A DNA stretch of 34,640 nucleotides from Gemmatimonadaceae bacterium (GTDB lineage: Bacteria; Gemmatimonadota; Gemmatimonadetes; Gemmatimonadales; Gemmatimonadaceae), in assembly GCA_025362035.1 (NCBI GenBank), contig JANYIN010000023.1, forward strand, positions 1 through 34,640, written 5' to 3'. Of this stretch, positions 23,250 through 31,772 are shown in pieces. The notes under the pieces were generated by a model that was not told the origin of the DNA, searched no databases, and saw only the letters and a program-made list of their open reading frames with translations. How positions within the stretch are numbered: position 1 is the first letter of the stretch; every line of letters begins with the position of its first letter. Made by a program: the position numbers and the translations under genes.

Positions 23250-24596
23250 TCACCCCGCATAGCGGACCCAACGCGCCAGCTCGGCGAACGACGGCCGCTT
23301 GCCGTACATCAGCAGGCCCACACGGTAGATGCGCGCCGATACCCAGATGGCGGCGATGCACGCCAACGCCACGCCACCGAGCGACGCGGTGAGTTCATAC
23401 CACGGCACGGCGATGAGGGACATCCGCAGGGGCATGATGATCGGCGCCGTGAACGGGATCAGGGACATCGTCCGCGACAGTGCGCTGCCGGGATTGAGCA
23501 GTACCGGCTGCATGAAGATGACCGACGAGATCAGCATCAGCATGACTGGCATGGACGCCTGTTGCACGTCTTCCTGGCTGCTCACCATTGCCCCTACGGC
23601 GGCGAACAACGCCGCGTAGAAGATGAAGCCGAGCACGAAATACCCCAGAATCATCAACGATGCACCCGGCGTGGGGAGCGCGCCGGTGATGGAATCCATG
23701 GGGAGTCCGCGCGAAGCCGCCGCGGCCGCTCCCGCAGCGGCGCCCGCGCCGGGGCCCATCCGCTCCATGAGGATCGGACCGAGGTAGAACATCATCGCGC
23801 CGCTCAGGCCCACCCAGGCAAGAACCTGCGTCACGGCGACGAGTCCGACGCCGAACACCTTGCCCGCGAGCAACGTGTCCGTGGAGACACTGGACACCAC
23901 GACCTCGGCAACACGCGTCGTCTTTTCCTCCATGACGCCACGCAGAATGTTCTGCCCATACAGCGCAATCATCATGTACAGCAGAAAGGCGACGATGTAG
24001 CCGAACACGAGGTTGCCGACGCCGCTGCCTTTTTCCCGTCCCTTGTCGCCGATTTTCTCGGTGCGCGTCTCGAGCTTTGCGTCGGTCAGCCGCCGAACGC
24101 GAGCGGCGTCAAGGCCCTCGTTTTCCAACCGCTTGGCAAGCACCTGCTCCTTCACGCTGCTCATCACCGCCTGCACGTCATTAATGGATGTCGCGTTGCG
24201 TCCGGCGTAGCGAACGCTATGCCCCGCGAGCGTTGCCGTGTCGAGCACTAGGTACCCCTTGGCCTCGTGCGCGACCACCGCGGCGACGGCCGAATCCTCC
24301 GTACCCGCCAGCTGGCCGGCTGAGACCACCTTTACACGCGGCGGTGGAGACTGCGGGAACGCCTTGAGCAGGGCATCGGACACCCGTCCGCCCAGCCCGG
24401 CCCCCGTTGCATCGATCACGATGACATTGGCCAGGTCCGTGCTCGGCCGTTGCCGCAGGCTGATCAACGCGGGCAGTATGGCGATCGCAAAGAAAAACGC
24501 GGGTCCCAGCAGCGTACCGATCAAGAACCAACGGGAGCGCACACGCTCCAGGTATTCGCGCCGAAACACCACGTTCAGTTTGGTGAAGTTAACCAT
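23250..24596 (-). CDS. ABC-2 type exporter permease (NatB-like)
   Basis: Membrane subunit of 448 aa. The N-terminus, FRREYLERVRSRWFLIGTLLGP, is the typical cytoplasmic helix plus first membrane span of NatB-type permeases. A large extracytoplasmic region follows (about residues 50-190), then a cluster of five to six membrane helices in the C-terminal half, starting near LVFGYIVAFLLYMMIALYGQ. EEKTTRVAEVVVSSV is the conserved stretch of this ABC-2 group. It also has an unusual Gly/Ala-rich loop (GPGAGAAAGAAAAASRG). The ATG overlaps the ATPase stop by 8 bases (ATGGTTAA). NatA/NatB pumps export Na+ in Bacillus; the substrate here is unknown. Confidence 0.88.
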   Translation of the reverse strand: MVNFTKLNVVFRREYLERVRSRWFLIGTLLGPAFFFAIAILPALISLRQRPSTDLANVIVIDATGAGLGGRVSDALLKAFPQSPPPRVKVVSAGQLAGTEDSAVAAVVAHEAKGYLVLDTATLAGHSVRYAGRNATSINDVQAVMSSVKEQVLAKRLENEGLDAARVRRLTDAKLETRTEKIGDKGREKGSGVGNLVFGYIVAFLLYMMIALYGQNILRGVMEEKTTRVAEVVVSSVSTDTLLAGKVFGVGLVAVTQVLAWVGLSGAMMFYLGPILMERMGPGAGAAAGAAAAASRGLPMDSITGALPTPGASLMILGYFVLGFIFYAALFAAVGAMVSSQEDVQQASMPVMLMLISSVIFMQPVLLNPGSALSRTMSLIPFTAPIIMPLRMSLIAVPWYELTASLGGVALACIAAIWVSARIYRVGLLMYGKRPSFAELARWVRYAG

Positions 24597-25554
24597 GGCC
24601 GGACATCCCCTCCTCGACGCCCGTAGCGCCGACTCGCTCCAGAAAGATCTGGTGCAGCGACGGCTGCACCAGCTCGAAACGTTCGATGGCCGCGCCGCTC
24701 TCGACTACGCGGTGCAGCAGGACCTGCGCGTCGGCGCCCGGCGCCAACTCTACCTCGTAGTAGCGGTTCTGGTCGTCGGCCCGCGCCACCAGCGCACGGT
24801 CCGCGAGCACGGGCGCGATACGGGCTCGCGACTCGCTGGCGACCGAAAGCGCCACGACGCGCGACCCGTGCGCCGCCTTCACCTCGGCGACGTCGCCATC
24901 CAGCACCTTGTCGCCATGCGCGATGATGCACACCGAGTCGCAGAGCCGCTCGGCGTTGTCCATCAAGTGGGTGGAAAAAATCACCGTCTTGCCGCGAGTC
25001 TTCAGGTCGACGATGGTGTCCTTCAAGGCCTGCGCATTGATGGGGTCGAGCCCAGAGAATGGCTCATCGAGGATGACAAGGTCGGGGTCGTGCAGGAGCG
25101 TCCCGATGAACTGGACCTTCTGCTGCATGCCGCGCGACAGCTCGTCGATCTTCGACGCGCCCCAATCCTTCTCGGGCGTCTTGAGCTCGAAGCGCTCCAG
25201 CCAGTACTCGACGCGCCGCTCGGCTTCCTTGCCCTCCACGCCCTTGAGCTCCGCGAGGAACTTCAGAACGCGGCGCACCTGCATCTTCTTGTACAGGCCG
25301 CGCTCTTCCGGCAGATATCCAATGCGATCCGTGGCACCATTGGAGAGGTGCGATTGTCCGAAAAGCGAAATGGATCCGCTGTCCGGAACGATGATGTTGA
25401 GTATCATGCGGATGGTCGTGGTCTTGCCGGCGCCATTCGGGCCGAGCAGGCCGTAGACCGATCCGCGCGGTACCGCAAGCGAGAGATTGCGTACGGCGAC
25501 ATGCTCCGCATAGCGTTTGGCCACGTTGCGGATATCGATTGCGAGATCGGGCAT
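24589..25554 (-). CDS. ABC transporter ATPase (NatA/DrrA-like), partner of the ABC-2 permease
   Basis: ATPase of 321 aa that powers the adjacent permease. Walker A is GLLGPNGAGKTTTIRMI, the signature is ELSRGMQQKVQ, and Walker B is LVILDEPFSGLDPINAQ followed by STHLMDNAERLCD. The C-terminal about 100 residues form the accessory domain typical of ABC-2 exporters (DUF4162-like). The ATG at 25554 was chosen because the domain starts there (PDLAIDIRNVAKRY); 12 further codons upstream are open but unlikely. The start is preceded by a C-run within the leader rather than a ribosome site, much as in the UDP-sugar dehydrogenase. A promoter candidate lies 20-50 bases upstream. Confidence 0.92.
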   Translation of the reverse strand: MPDLAIDIRNVAKRYAEHVAVRNLSLAVPRGSVYGLLGPNGAGKTTTIRMILNIIVPDSGSISLFGQSHLSNGATDRIGYLPEERGLYKKMQVRRVLKFLAELKGVEGKEAERRVEYWLERFELKTPEKDWGASKIDELSRGMQQKVQFIGTLLHDPDLVILDEPFSGLDPINAQALKDTIVDLKTRGKTVIFSTHLMDNAERLCDSVCIIAHGDKVLDGDVAEVKAAHGSRVVALSVASESRARIAPVLADRALVARADDQNRYYEVELAPGADAQVLLHRVVESGAAIERFELVQPSLHQIFLERVGATGVEEGMSGHG

Positions 25555-25575
25555 GAGGGGGGGTGAGGACACGCA

Positions 25576-25606
25576 AATATACGGATTCACGCGGCGTTCG
25601 TTTCAA
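25576..25606 (-). promoter_or_regulatory. Promoter candidate for the ABC-2 exporter operon
   Basis: On the minus strand TTGAAA (25606-25601), 19 bases, then TATATT (25581-25576), which extends to TATATTTG. The -10 element would sit about 20 bases before the ATG, giving a very short leader. TATATTTG also fits the TAnnTTTG element known from Bacteroidetes promoters, so the sigma type is open. Confidence 0.4.
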
Positions 25607-25656
25607 TTTTATTCAACGACCTGCCGCCAGTCCGCGGTGCCGCGGCACTTGAGCAC

Positions 25657-26631
25657 TTGCCGCCCGCCCGCGAGATTCGCGTCGTGCAACACCATGCCGT
25701 GTTCCCGCTGCTCGTATTGGCCGCCACCGGATGCTCCCCGCGGGGCGACCAGATGGCTCGAGACACCATCGTGGTGTTCGAGGCGGCGAGCCTGGCGGGC
25801 CCAATGCACGCTACCCTCGACAGCTTCGCGCGGCAGTCGGTCCCGCCACCGGTGGTCCTCGAGGAGCACGGCGCATCGATCGAGTTGGCGCGTCGGGTCA
25901 CCGAGCTGCATAGAGTGCCAGACGTCATCGCTCTCGCCGATCAGGAGGTGTTCCCTCAATTACTCATGCCGGGCGTGACGCGCTGGTATGCAACGTTCGC
26001 GCGGAACCGCATGGTCGTGGCGTACACGTCCCGCTCTCGCCATGCGACGGCAATCACCTCGGCAAACTGGCCGTCGATCCTCTTGCGCGACGATGTACTG
26101 TTGGGACGTACCGACCCATCATTGGCACCCGCGGGATACCGCGCGCTGCTCGTCTATCGCCTGGCGGAGACGTTCTATCGCGAACCAGGGCTGGCCGCTC
26201 GGCTCGAGGCCCGCACGCCGTCGCGGATGTTTCGCGGCAACGCGGCGGAACTGGCGGCACTCCTCGCGGCCGGTGAACTGGATTACATCGTGGACTACGA
26301 GTCGCTGGCGATTGCGCAGGGATTCCGCTACGTGACGCTCCCACCGCAGATCGATCTCGGCGATGCGCGATTCGCTGCCACGTATGGCGCGGCGAGCGTA
26401 CGGGTCAAGCGCGGACAGGATTCGATGGAGGTGCGCGGCTCGCCGATCCTGTACGGCGTCAGCATGCCGCGCGCGGCACCGCACCGAGCAGCCGGCGAGC
26501 GTTTCGTCAATTATCTGCTGGGTTCACAGGGACAGACGATCCTCCGCGCGTTCAGGGTCGACGCACTCGCGAGACCTCTGATTCGCGGCGACTCCATTCC
26601 GCCGGCGCTCACCCGGGTAGGTCTGCCATGA
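25657..26631 (+). CDS. wtpA: Tungstate/molybdate ABC transporter substrate-binding lipoprotein (WtpA-type)
   Basis: Periplasmic oxyanion-binding protein of 324 aa, exported as a lipoprotein (hydrophobic run ending LAATGC). The mature part has EAASLAGPM, PPVVLEEHGASIELARRVTEL, DVIALADQEVFPQL, WYATFARNRMVVAYT, then NWPSILLRDDVLLGRTDPSLAPAGYRALLVYRLAE, a run characteristic of WtpA/archaeal ModA rather than bacterial ModA. It continues with ELDYIVDYESLA. Start choice: TTG at 25657 gives a basic n-region (R, R) to the signal peptide; GTG at 25684 gives a shorter one. Its stop overlaps the permease ATG (ATGA). The neighbours complete a WtpABC set. Tungstate versus molybdate preference cannot be read from sequence. 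Confidence 0.9.
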   Translation: MPPAREIRVVQHHAVFPLLVLAATGCSPRGDQMARDTIVVFEAASLAGPMHATLDSFARQSVPPPVVLEEHGASIELARRVTELHRVPDVIALADQEVFPQLLMPGVTRWYATFARNRMVVAYTSRSRHATAITSANWPSILLRDDVLLGRTDPSLAPAGYRALLVYRLAETFYREPGLAARLEARTPSRMFRGNAAELAALLAAGELDYIVDYESLAIAQGFRYVTLPPQIDLGDARFAATYGAASVRVKRGQDSMEVRGSPILYGVSMPRAAPHRAAGERFVNYLLGSQGQTILRAFRVDALARPLIRGDSIPPALTRVGLP

Positions 26632-27431
26632 CCATGCGCGTCACGCACCGTGTGGCCACGACCGGAGTCGTCGGCGGTGCCATCGTGCTGTTGGCACTGC
26701 TGGCACTGCCCGTGGGGGCGCTTGTGCTGCGCGGCGGTCTTGACGGCCTCCGTGAATTGGGCGGCGATCGTGAGCTGCAGCAGTCGCTCGCGCTCACGGC
26801 CATCGCGGCCACAACCGCCACTCTGGTCGCCGTGGCGCTCGGAACCCCACTCGCGTATCTACTGGCGCGCGACCGCATGCCGGCCGGCGCTCTGGTGGGC
26901 GCCTTGGTGGAACTGCCGCTGCTCATTCCACATCCCGTGGCGGGCATTGCCCTTTTGCTGGCGTTCGGGAGGGCAAGCCCCGCGGGTGAGGCACTCGCGC
27001 GGATTGGGTTGGGCGTAGTCGGTTCACCCCTCGGCATCGGGCTCGCAATGCTGTTCGTCGCCGCGCCGCTCTACGTAAGTGCGGCGCGCGAGTCGATTGC
27101 ACGCGTGGACGAGCGGTACGAGGCTGTGGCCCGAACGCTCGGTGACACCCGGTGGCGGGCGGTGCGGCGTGTGACACTGCCGCTCGCCGGGCGAGGATTG
27201 TCCTCCGCGGCCGTCGTGATGTGGGCACGCGCCGTCAGCGAGTTCGGCGCTATCGTCATTCTCACGTACAATCCCAAGGTGGCGAGCGTGTTGAGTTACG
27301 ACCGGTTCACCGCGACCGGACTCGATGCGTCACTTCCCGTGGCGGCCGTGCTCGTGTTGCTCGCGCTCGTTCCGTTGCTCGTCCTGCGGTCGCTACGGAC
27401 AAACCAGGCGCGTGCTGAGCGGGCATGGTGA
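26628..27431 (+). CDS. wtpB: Tungstate/molybdate ABC transporter permease
   Basis: Inner-membrane permease of 267 aa with about six membrane helices. The cytoplasmic coupling loop is ESIARVDERYEAVARTLGDTRWRAV followed by RRVTLPLAGRGL, the EAA motif contacting the ATPase. The preceding LVELPLLIPHPVAGIALLLAFG and the later SEFGAIVILTYNPKVASVL are also family-typical of ModB/WtpB. ATG at 26628 overlaps wtpA; the stop overlaps wtpC's ATG by 7 bases. The gene functions with the WtpA lipoprotein and WtpC ATPase as a homodimeric pore, as in known family structures. Confidence 0.92.
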   Translation: MTMRVTHRVATTGVVGGAIVLLALLALPVGALVLRGGLDGLRELGGDRELQQSLALTAIAATTATLVAVALGTPLAYLLARDRMPAGALVGALVELPLLIPHPVAGIALLLAFGRASPAGEALARIGLGVVGSPLGIGLAMLFVAAPLYVSAARESIARVDERYEAVARTLGDTRWRAVRRVTLPLAGRGLSSAAVVMWARAVSEFGAIVILTYNPKVASVLSYDRFTATGLDASLPVAAVLVLLALVPLLVLRSLRTNQARAERAW

Positions 27432-28474
27432 TTGTCCAGGGGCTCTCCTCACGTGCGGGCACTTTCCTGTTGCACGATGTCTCCTTCCAGCTGGCGAGCG
27501 GCGCGTGGGGGATCGTGCTCGGCCAGACAGGATCGGGCAAGACCACGCTGCTCGAGACGATCGCCGGCGTTCGTCGGGCGATTGCTGGCCAGATCATCCT
27601 TCGCGACGAGGACGTGACATCCCATCCGATAGAACAACGTCGCGTGAGCATCGTATATCAGCACAGCTATTTGTTCCCGCATCTTACGGTGGACGAGAAC
27701 GTGGGATACGGGACGATGGACACGCGATTTGCGAGCGACTTGGCGAGTCGGTTCGGCGTAGATGGCTTGCGCGGCCGACCGGTGGCGTCGCTCAGCGGCG
27801 GGGAGCGCCAGTTGGTGGCGCTCGTGCGTGCGCTGGCGCGGCATCCCGACATTTTGCTGCTCGACGAGCCCTTTGCGGCGCTTGATCCCCGGCGCCGCAT
27901 CCAGGTGAGACGCCAGTTGCGACTCCTGCAGCGTGAAAGTGGAATGACCGTCTTGCACGTCACGCACGACTTCGCGGAGGCGGGGACGTTGGGTGATCTG
28001 GCCATCGTGTTGGAAGCCGGACGTGTCATCCAGATCGGCACACCAACGGAAGTGTTCCGACGGCCGGCGTCCGGATCGGTCGCCGAGTTCCTCGGGGCGG
28101 AAAATGTGTTTTCCGGCACCATCCAACGGACGGCGACTCCCACGAGCGGCGAGACCGACGTGCTCCACTTTACCGGGGAAGGCATCGCGCTCGTTGGCGT
28201 GGGTGAGCACGCGGGGGGCGCCGGACACGCGGTGATCCGCGGGAGCGACGTGGTGCTCGCGCACGCACGCTCCGCCCGCACATCCGCCCGCAACGTGCTG
28301 GACGGTGTGGTCGAGGAGGTGCTCTTCGACGGCATGATCGCACGTGTCGCCATTCGGGTTGGATCGACGATGCTCGTGGCCGTGGTGACGCGGAGTGCGG
28401 TGGACGACCTTGGGTTTGCGCCCGGCTTGGCGGTCGTCGCCAGCATCAAAGCGATCGCGGTTCATCTCTGCTGA
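27425..28474 (+). CDS. wtpC: Tungstate/molybdate ABC transporter ATPase
   Basis: ATPase of 349 aa. Walker A is VLGQTGSGKTTLLETI, the Q-loop is SIVYQHSYLFPHLTV, the signature is ASLSGGERQLVAL, Walker B is ILLLDEPFAALDPRRR and the switch is HVTHDFAEA. A C-terminal regulatory domain from about residue 240 (ENVFSGTI, then VIRGSDVVLA and RNVLDGVVEEV) looks like a TOBE/MOP-type oxyanion sensor, known to allow trans-inhibition by tungstate or molybdate in related transporters. Close overlap with wtpB supports a single operon. It is followed after 7 bases by a membrane glycosyltransferase gene, an unexpected partner. Confidence 0.92.
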   Translation: MVIVQGLSSRAGTFLLHDVSFQLASGAWGIVLGQTGSGKTTLLETIAGVRRAIAGQIILRDEDVTSHPIEQRRVSIVYQHSYLFPHLTVDENVGYGTMDTRFASDLASRFGVDGLRGRPVASLSGGERQLVALVRALARHPDILLLDEPFAALDPRRRIQVRRQLRLLQRESGMTVLHVTHDFAEAGTLGDLAIVLEAGRVIQIGTPTEVFRRPASGSVAEFLGAENVFSGTIQRTATPTSGETDVLHFTGEGIALVGVGEHAGGAGHAVIRGSDVVLAHARSARTSARNVLDGVVEEVLFDGMIARVAIRVGSTMLVAVVTRSAVDDLGFAPGLAVVASIKAIAVHLC

Positions 28475-28481
28475 TGACGCC

Positions 28482-30125
28482 GTGATCACTCTGACCTTGC
28501 TGGCAATCGGGTTCCTGTACTGCACGGCACACTTCGCAGGCCGGACGCCGGAAACTCCTCAAGGGCTGGTCACGCGCTTGCTCGCGTCGCGCGGGGTGGT
28601 CGTGGCGGTGTTTGCGGCGACGTTCGCGGTCATGTGGTATTCGTGGGCATCATCACATCCGATGCCCGTGGTGCACGACGAGATGGCCTACGTGCTCCAG
28701 GCACAGATCTTCGCTGGAGGCGACTGGGCGCTGCCGTCGCCACCGCTTCCGGGATTCTGGGAACAGCCATACGTCCTGCTCCAGCCCGCGGTCGCCGCGA
28801 AATACTTTCCAGGCCACGCTCTTGTCCTTGCGCTCGGTGCGTTGATGGGTTGGACGGCATTGATGCCCCTGGTGCTGCAGTCCACGGCCGGCGCGCTGCT
28901 CTTCGTCCTTGCGCGACGCGTGGCCGAGGGAGGAGTGGCGTTTCTGGCGTGGATGCTCTGGCTCTTTACTCCGATGACCCTGTATTTCGGGCCGTCGTAC
29001 TACTCCGAAGCCACGACGGTCGTTTGCTGGCTGGCCGGCTGGTATGCCTTGCTCCGGTGGCGCAGTGCGCGAGCGACGTCGTGGCTGCTGGTCGTGGCGA
29101 TCTGCGTCGCATGGGGAGCCCTCACGCGACCGCTAACGGGCCTGGCATACGCGATCCCCGTCGGCGTGGTGGTTGGCCGCGACGTGCTCGCGACTCGCCG
29201 CTGGCGCGATTTGCTTCTGGCCGCCACGGTCGGCGTGGCAGTCCTCGCGCTGATTCCGCTCTGGAGCGCACGCACCACGGGAGACTGGCGCGTCACACCC
29301 TTGGCGCTGTATACGCGTGAGTTCATGCCGTTCGATCTGCCGGGGTTCGGGTTGCCCGGACCACCGCCGTCTCACCTGCTCACACCGGAGATGGCGCGCC
29401 TCGACGAGGCGTTGAGAGTGGCGCACGCGCATCATTTTCCGTCGACACTGCCGGCCGCGCTGGTGTCGCGCGCGCGATATCTCTGGGAAAGTATCTGGGG
29501 CGTGAGTTCCGGTGTGCTGAGCGTATTCGCGGTGCTTGGTCTGCTGACACTCCGCGGCGAGACCGCGTTCGCGGTGGGAAGCGGCGTTTGGCTGCTGCTC
29601 GTATACCTGCTGTTCGCCACACCGGCAAAGTGGACGCTCTACTATTACGAGAGTGTGCCCGCTTTCGCGTATCTGACCGCGGCCGGTCTGGCCTGGGCGG
29701 CGTCCCTGGTCGGGCGCCCGCGCGGTGTTCCACCGTCGTCCGGGTTCAACTGGCGAGCGCCACGCTATGCGAGCGCCCTCGCCTCGAGCGCGCTCGCGTT
29801 CGCGCTTCCGGGTGTCGTCGCGCTTCGTCTCATTCACCTTCAGCACATCACGGAACGGCGGGACCTCTCCCGGTTCGCCGCGCTCGTCGCGTCGCTACCC
29901 GGTGACAAGGCCGTCATGTTCGTCCGATACGCTCCAGACCACGACGCGCACGTGACCTTCGTGCGCAATTCGGCCCATCCCCAGCGTGAACGAATTTGGG
30001 TCGTGTACGATCGCGGCGACGTGGAGAATGCCCACTTCCTTGACCTTTCGCCGGGCCGGACGGCGTATCTGTTCGACGAGTCGCTGGGACGGACGTATGC
30101 CTACGATCCGCACTCGCCGCCATGA
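28482..30125 (+). CDS. Polytopic GT-C type membrane protein, probable lipid-linked-sugar glycosyltransferase
   Basis: Membrane protein of 547 aa with about ten helices and a soluble C-terminal tail. The first long loop has PMPVVHDEMAYVLQAQ, the acidic (D-E) motif expected in the first extracytoplasmic loop of GT-C enzymes that use polyprenyl-phosphate sugars (ArnT/PMT/GT39/GT83-like). FGPSYYSEATTVVCWLAGWYALL and ALTRPLTGLAYAIPVGVV are typical later helices. The start is GTG at 28482; an ATG at 28474 is out of frame, and the longer frame to 28395 shadows wtpC. The C-terminal 100 residues include VMFVRYAPDHDAHVTFVRN. It lies 7 bases after wtpC and may be cotranscribed, though functional linkage is not apparent. 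The acceptor is unknown. Confidence 0.78.
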   Translation: MITLTLLAIGFLYCTAHFAGRTPETPQGLVTRLLASRGVVVAVFAATFAVMWYSWASSHPMPVVHDEMAYVLQAQIFAGGDWALPSPPLPGFWEQPYVLLQPAVAAKYFPGHALVLALGALMGWTALMPLVLQSTAGALLFVLARRVAEGGVAFLAWMLWLFTPMTLYFGPSYYSEATTVVCWLAGWYALLRWRSARATSWLLVVAICVAWGALTRPLTGLAYAIPVGVVVGRDVLATRRWRDLLLAATVGVAVLALIPLWSARTTGDWRVTPLALYTREFMPFDLPGFGLPGPPPSHLLTPEMARLDEALRVAHAHHFPSTLPAALVSRARYLWESIWGVSSGVLSVFAVLGLLTLRGETAFAVGSGVWLLLVYLLFATPAKWTLYYYESVPAFAYLTAAGLAWAASLVGRPRGVPPSSGFNWRAPRYASALASSALAFALPGVVALRLIHLQHITERRDLSRFAALVASLPGDKAVMFVRYAPDHDAHVTFVRNSAHPQRERIWVVYDRGDVENAHFLDLSPGRTAYLFDESLGRTYAYDPHSPP

Positions 30126-30210
30126 ACGCCGGTAAGCGTGGACATGGAAGACCAAAACCACTCCGGAATTGTCGGACAGCACATCGTGCAATCGACCGCG
30201 TGCGCGCTGC

Positions 30211-31434
30211 CTAAATCGTTAGCGAGGGCGCCGCAAACAGCAGCTTCGCCTCTTCCACGGCACGCACGAGCGCGTCCACGTCGCTCTCGTCGCTGTACAC
30301 GTAGAAGGACGCACGCGCCGTGGCCGGCACGCCGAGTCGCCGCATCAGCGGTTGCGCACAATGATGACCGGCGCGAATGCATACCCCCCGCTGGTCCAGC
30401 ACGGTCGCGAGATCGTGCGGATGTATGTCGTCTACCGAGAAGCTCACCACACCGCTCCGTTCCCGGGCGGGCGGACCAAAAACGCGCACGCCATCGATGA
30501 GTTGCAGCCGTTCCGACGCGAGGCTGGTCAGGGCGCGCTCATGCGCGAGCACTTCATCGAGCCCGATGCCATCCAGATATTCGCACGCGGCCGCCAGCCC
30601 GACCGCATCCGCCACGTTGGGTGTGCCCGCTTCGAACTTGTGGGGGAGGACATTCCACGTCGAATGATCGTCCCGGACGAAGTCGATCATGTCGCCCCCA
30701 AACTGATAGGGTGGCATGGCCTCGAGGATGGCGCGCCGGCCGACGAGCCCGCCGATGCCCATCGGCCCGCACATCTTGTGGCCGCTGAACGCGTAGAAAT
30801 CCACGTCGAGCGCGTCGAAGTCCACACGTAGATGTGGTGCACCCTGTGCTCCGTCGCACACCACGAGCGCGCCAACGCTTCGCGCGATTGCCGCGATGTC
30901 GCGCACGGGATTCACGGTGCCGATGGCGTTGGACACATGCCCGAACGCGACAACCCTTGTACGCGGCCCGACCAACTGGCGCAACGCCCCAACGTCCACG
31001 CGCTGATCGTCCGTCAGCGGGGAGACGACCAGGCGCGCCGCGCGTGCCAGCGCAAGCTGCTGCCACGGGACGAAGTTCGCGTGATGCTCCAGCGCCGTCA
31101 CGACAATTTCGTCACCGGCACCGATGTACGCATGACCCCACGCCGTCGCCACGAGATTCAGTGCCTCGGTGGTGCCCCGCGTGAAGAGCAGGCAGTCTAC
31201 GTCGGACACACCGAGGAACCGGGCAATCCGCTCTCGGGCGCCGTGGTAGCGCTCCGTGGCGCGCGCCGAGAGATCGTAGGCGCCGCGATGTGGATTCGCG
31301 TTGTCCCGTTCGTAGAAATCGCGAATGGCGTCGAGCACCGCGCGCGGCTTGTGCGACGTCGCCGCCGAGTCGAGGTAATGCAACCCCGGATCGCGGGCGA
31401 GCAACGGAAAATCTGCGCGACGCGACGTTCTCAC
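30211..31434 (-). CDS. sufS: SufS-type cysteine desulfurase (group II)
   Basis: PLP enzyme of 407 aa that takes sulfur from cysteine and hands it to SufU. The start is the GTG at 31434, which overlaps the Rieske gene's stop as GTGA; the frame open to 31686 is a shadow. Motifs are HYLDSAATSHKP, NPHRGAYDLSARAT, LFTRGTTEALNLVA, EHHANFVPW, VCDGAQGAPH, the PLP Lys 220 in FSGHKMCGPMGIGGL and catalytic Cys 359 in RAGHHCAQPLMRRLG. Length matches SufS (about 406 aa). It is last in the suf operon. It functions with SufU (Zn-dependent sulfur shuttle), which is encoded two genes before it. Confidence 0.95.
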   Translation of the reverse strand: MRTSRRADFPLLARDPGLHYLDSAATSHKPRAVLDAIRDFYERDNANPHRGAYDLSARATERYHGARERIARFLGVSDVDCLLFTRGTTEALNLVATAWGHAYIGAGDEIVVTALEHHANFVPWQQLALARAARLVVSPLTDDQRVDVGALRQLVGPRTRVVAFGHVSNAIGTVNPVRDIAAIARSVGALVVCDGAQGAPHLRVDFDALDVDFYAFSGHKMCGPMGIGGLVGRRAILEAMPPYQFGGDMIDFVRDDHSTWNVLPHKFEAGTPNVADAVGLAAACEYLDGIGLDEVLAHERALTSLASERLQLIDGVRVFGPPARERSGVVSFSVDDIHPHDLATVLDQRGVCIRAGHHCAQPLMRRLGVPATARASFYVYSDESDVDALVRAVEEAKLLFAAPSLTI

Positions 31435-31772
31435 GACTCGGCCTCCTCGGCAACCACGCGCGGCCCCACGCATATCTGGCCGTCCCGAACACGCACCGCG
31501 TACACCGGAAGAGGCGCGGGGGCAGGATGCCGCTTCACAGCGCCCGTGTGGCAGTCGAACTTCGCGCCGTGCCACAGGCACTCCAGCGTCCCGTCCGCGT
31601 GGAGCACACCGTCCGACAATCGGAACAGGGCGTGGGTACACATGTCGCTCACGGCGCCAACGGTCCCTGCATGGTTGAACACGCACACTGGCTCCCCGTC
31701 GGGAAGGGTCACAGCCACCATCTCGCCCTCCGGGAGGTCCGCCACGGCGACAACCGGCAGGTACCCATTCAC
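31431..31772 (-). CDS. Rieske [2Fe-2S] ferredoxin-like protein within the suf operon
   Basis: Small soluble Rieske protein of 113 aa. The two cluster-binding boxes are C-T-H (Cys 45, His 47) in DMCTHALFRL and C-L-W-H (Cys 65, His 68) in LECLWHGAKFDCHTG, the pattern of ferredoxin components of aromatic dioxygenases. The GTG start at 31772 overlaps the sufU stop as GTGA; a frame to 31829 shadows sufU. It ends with another GTGA overlap into sufS, so it is tightly embedded. Similar Rieske genes are known in actinobacterial suf operons. A role as electron donor for cluster assembly, or as a client or cluster carrier, is inferred. Confidence 0.9.
   Translation of the reverse strand: MNGYLPVVAVADLPEGEMVAVTLPDGEPVCVFNHAGTVGAVSDMCTHALFRLSDGVLHADGTLECLWHGAKFDCHTGAVKRHPAPAPLPVYAVRVRDGQICVGPRVVAEEAES

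Noticed and set aside
24238-25566. 442-codon open frame on the plus strand
   Set aside because: It runs antisense to the ABC permease and ATPase genes, whose motifs are clear. The translation is basic and low in conserved features.
27449-28525. 358-codon open frame on the minus strand
   Set aside because: Antisense shadow of wtpC; no recognisable domain.
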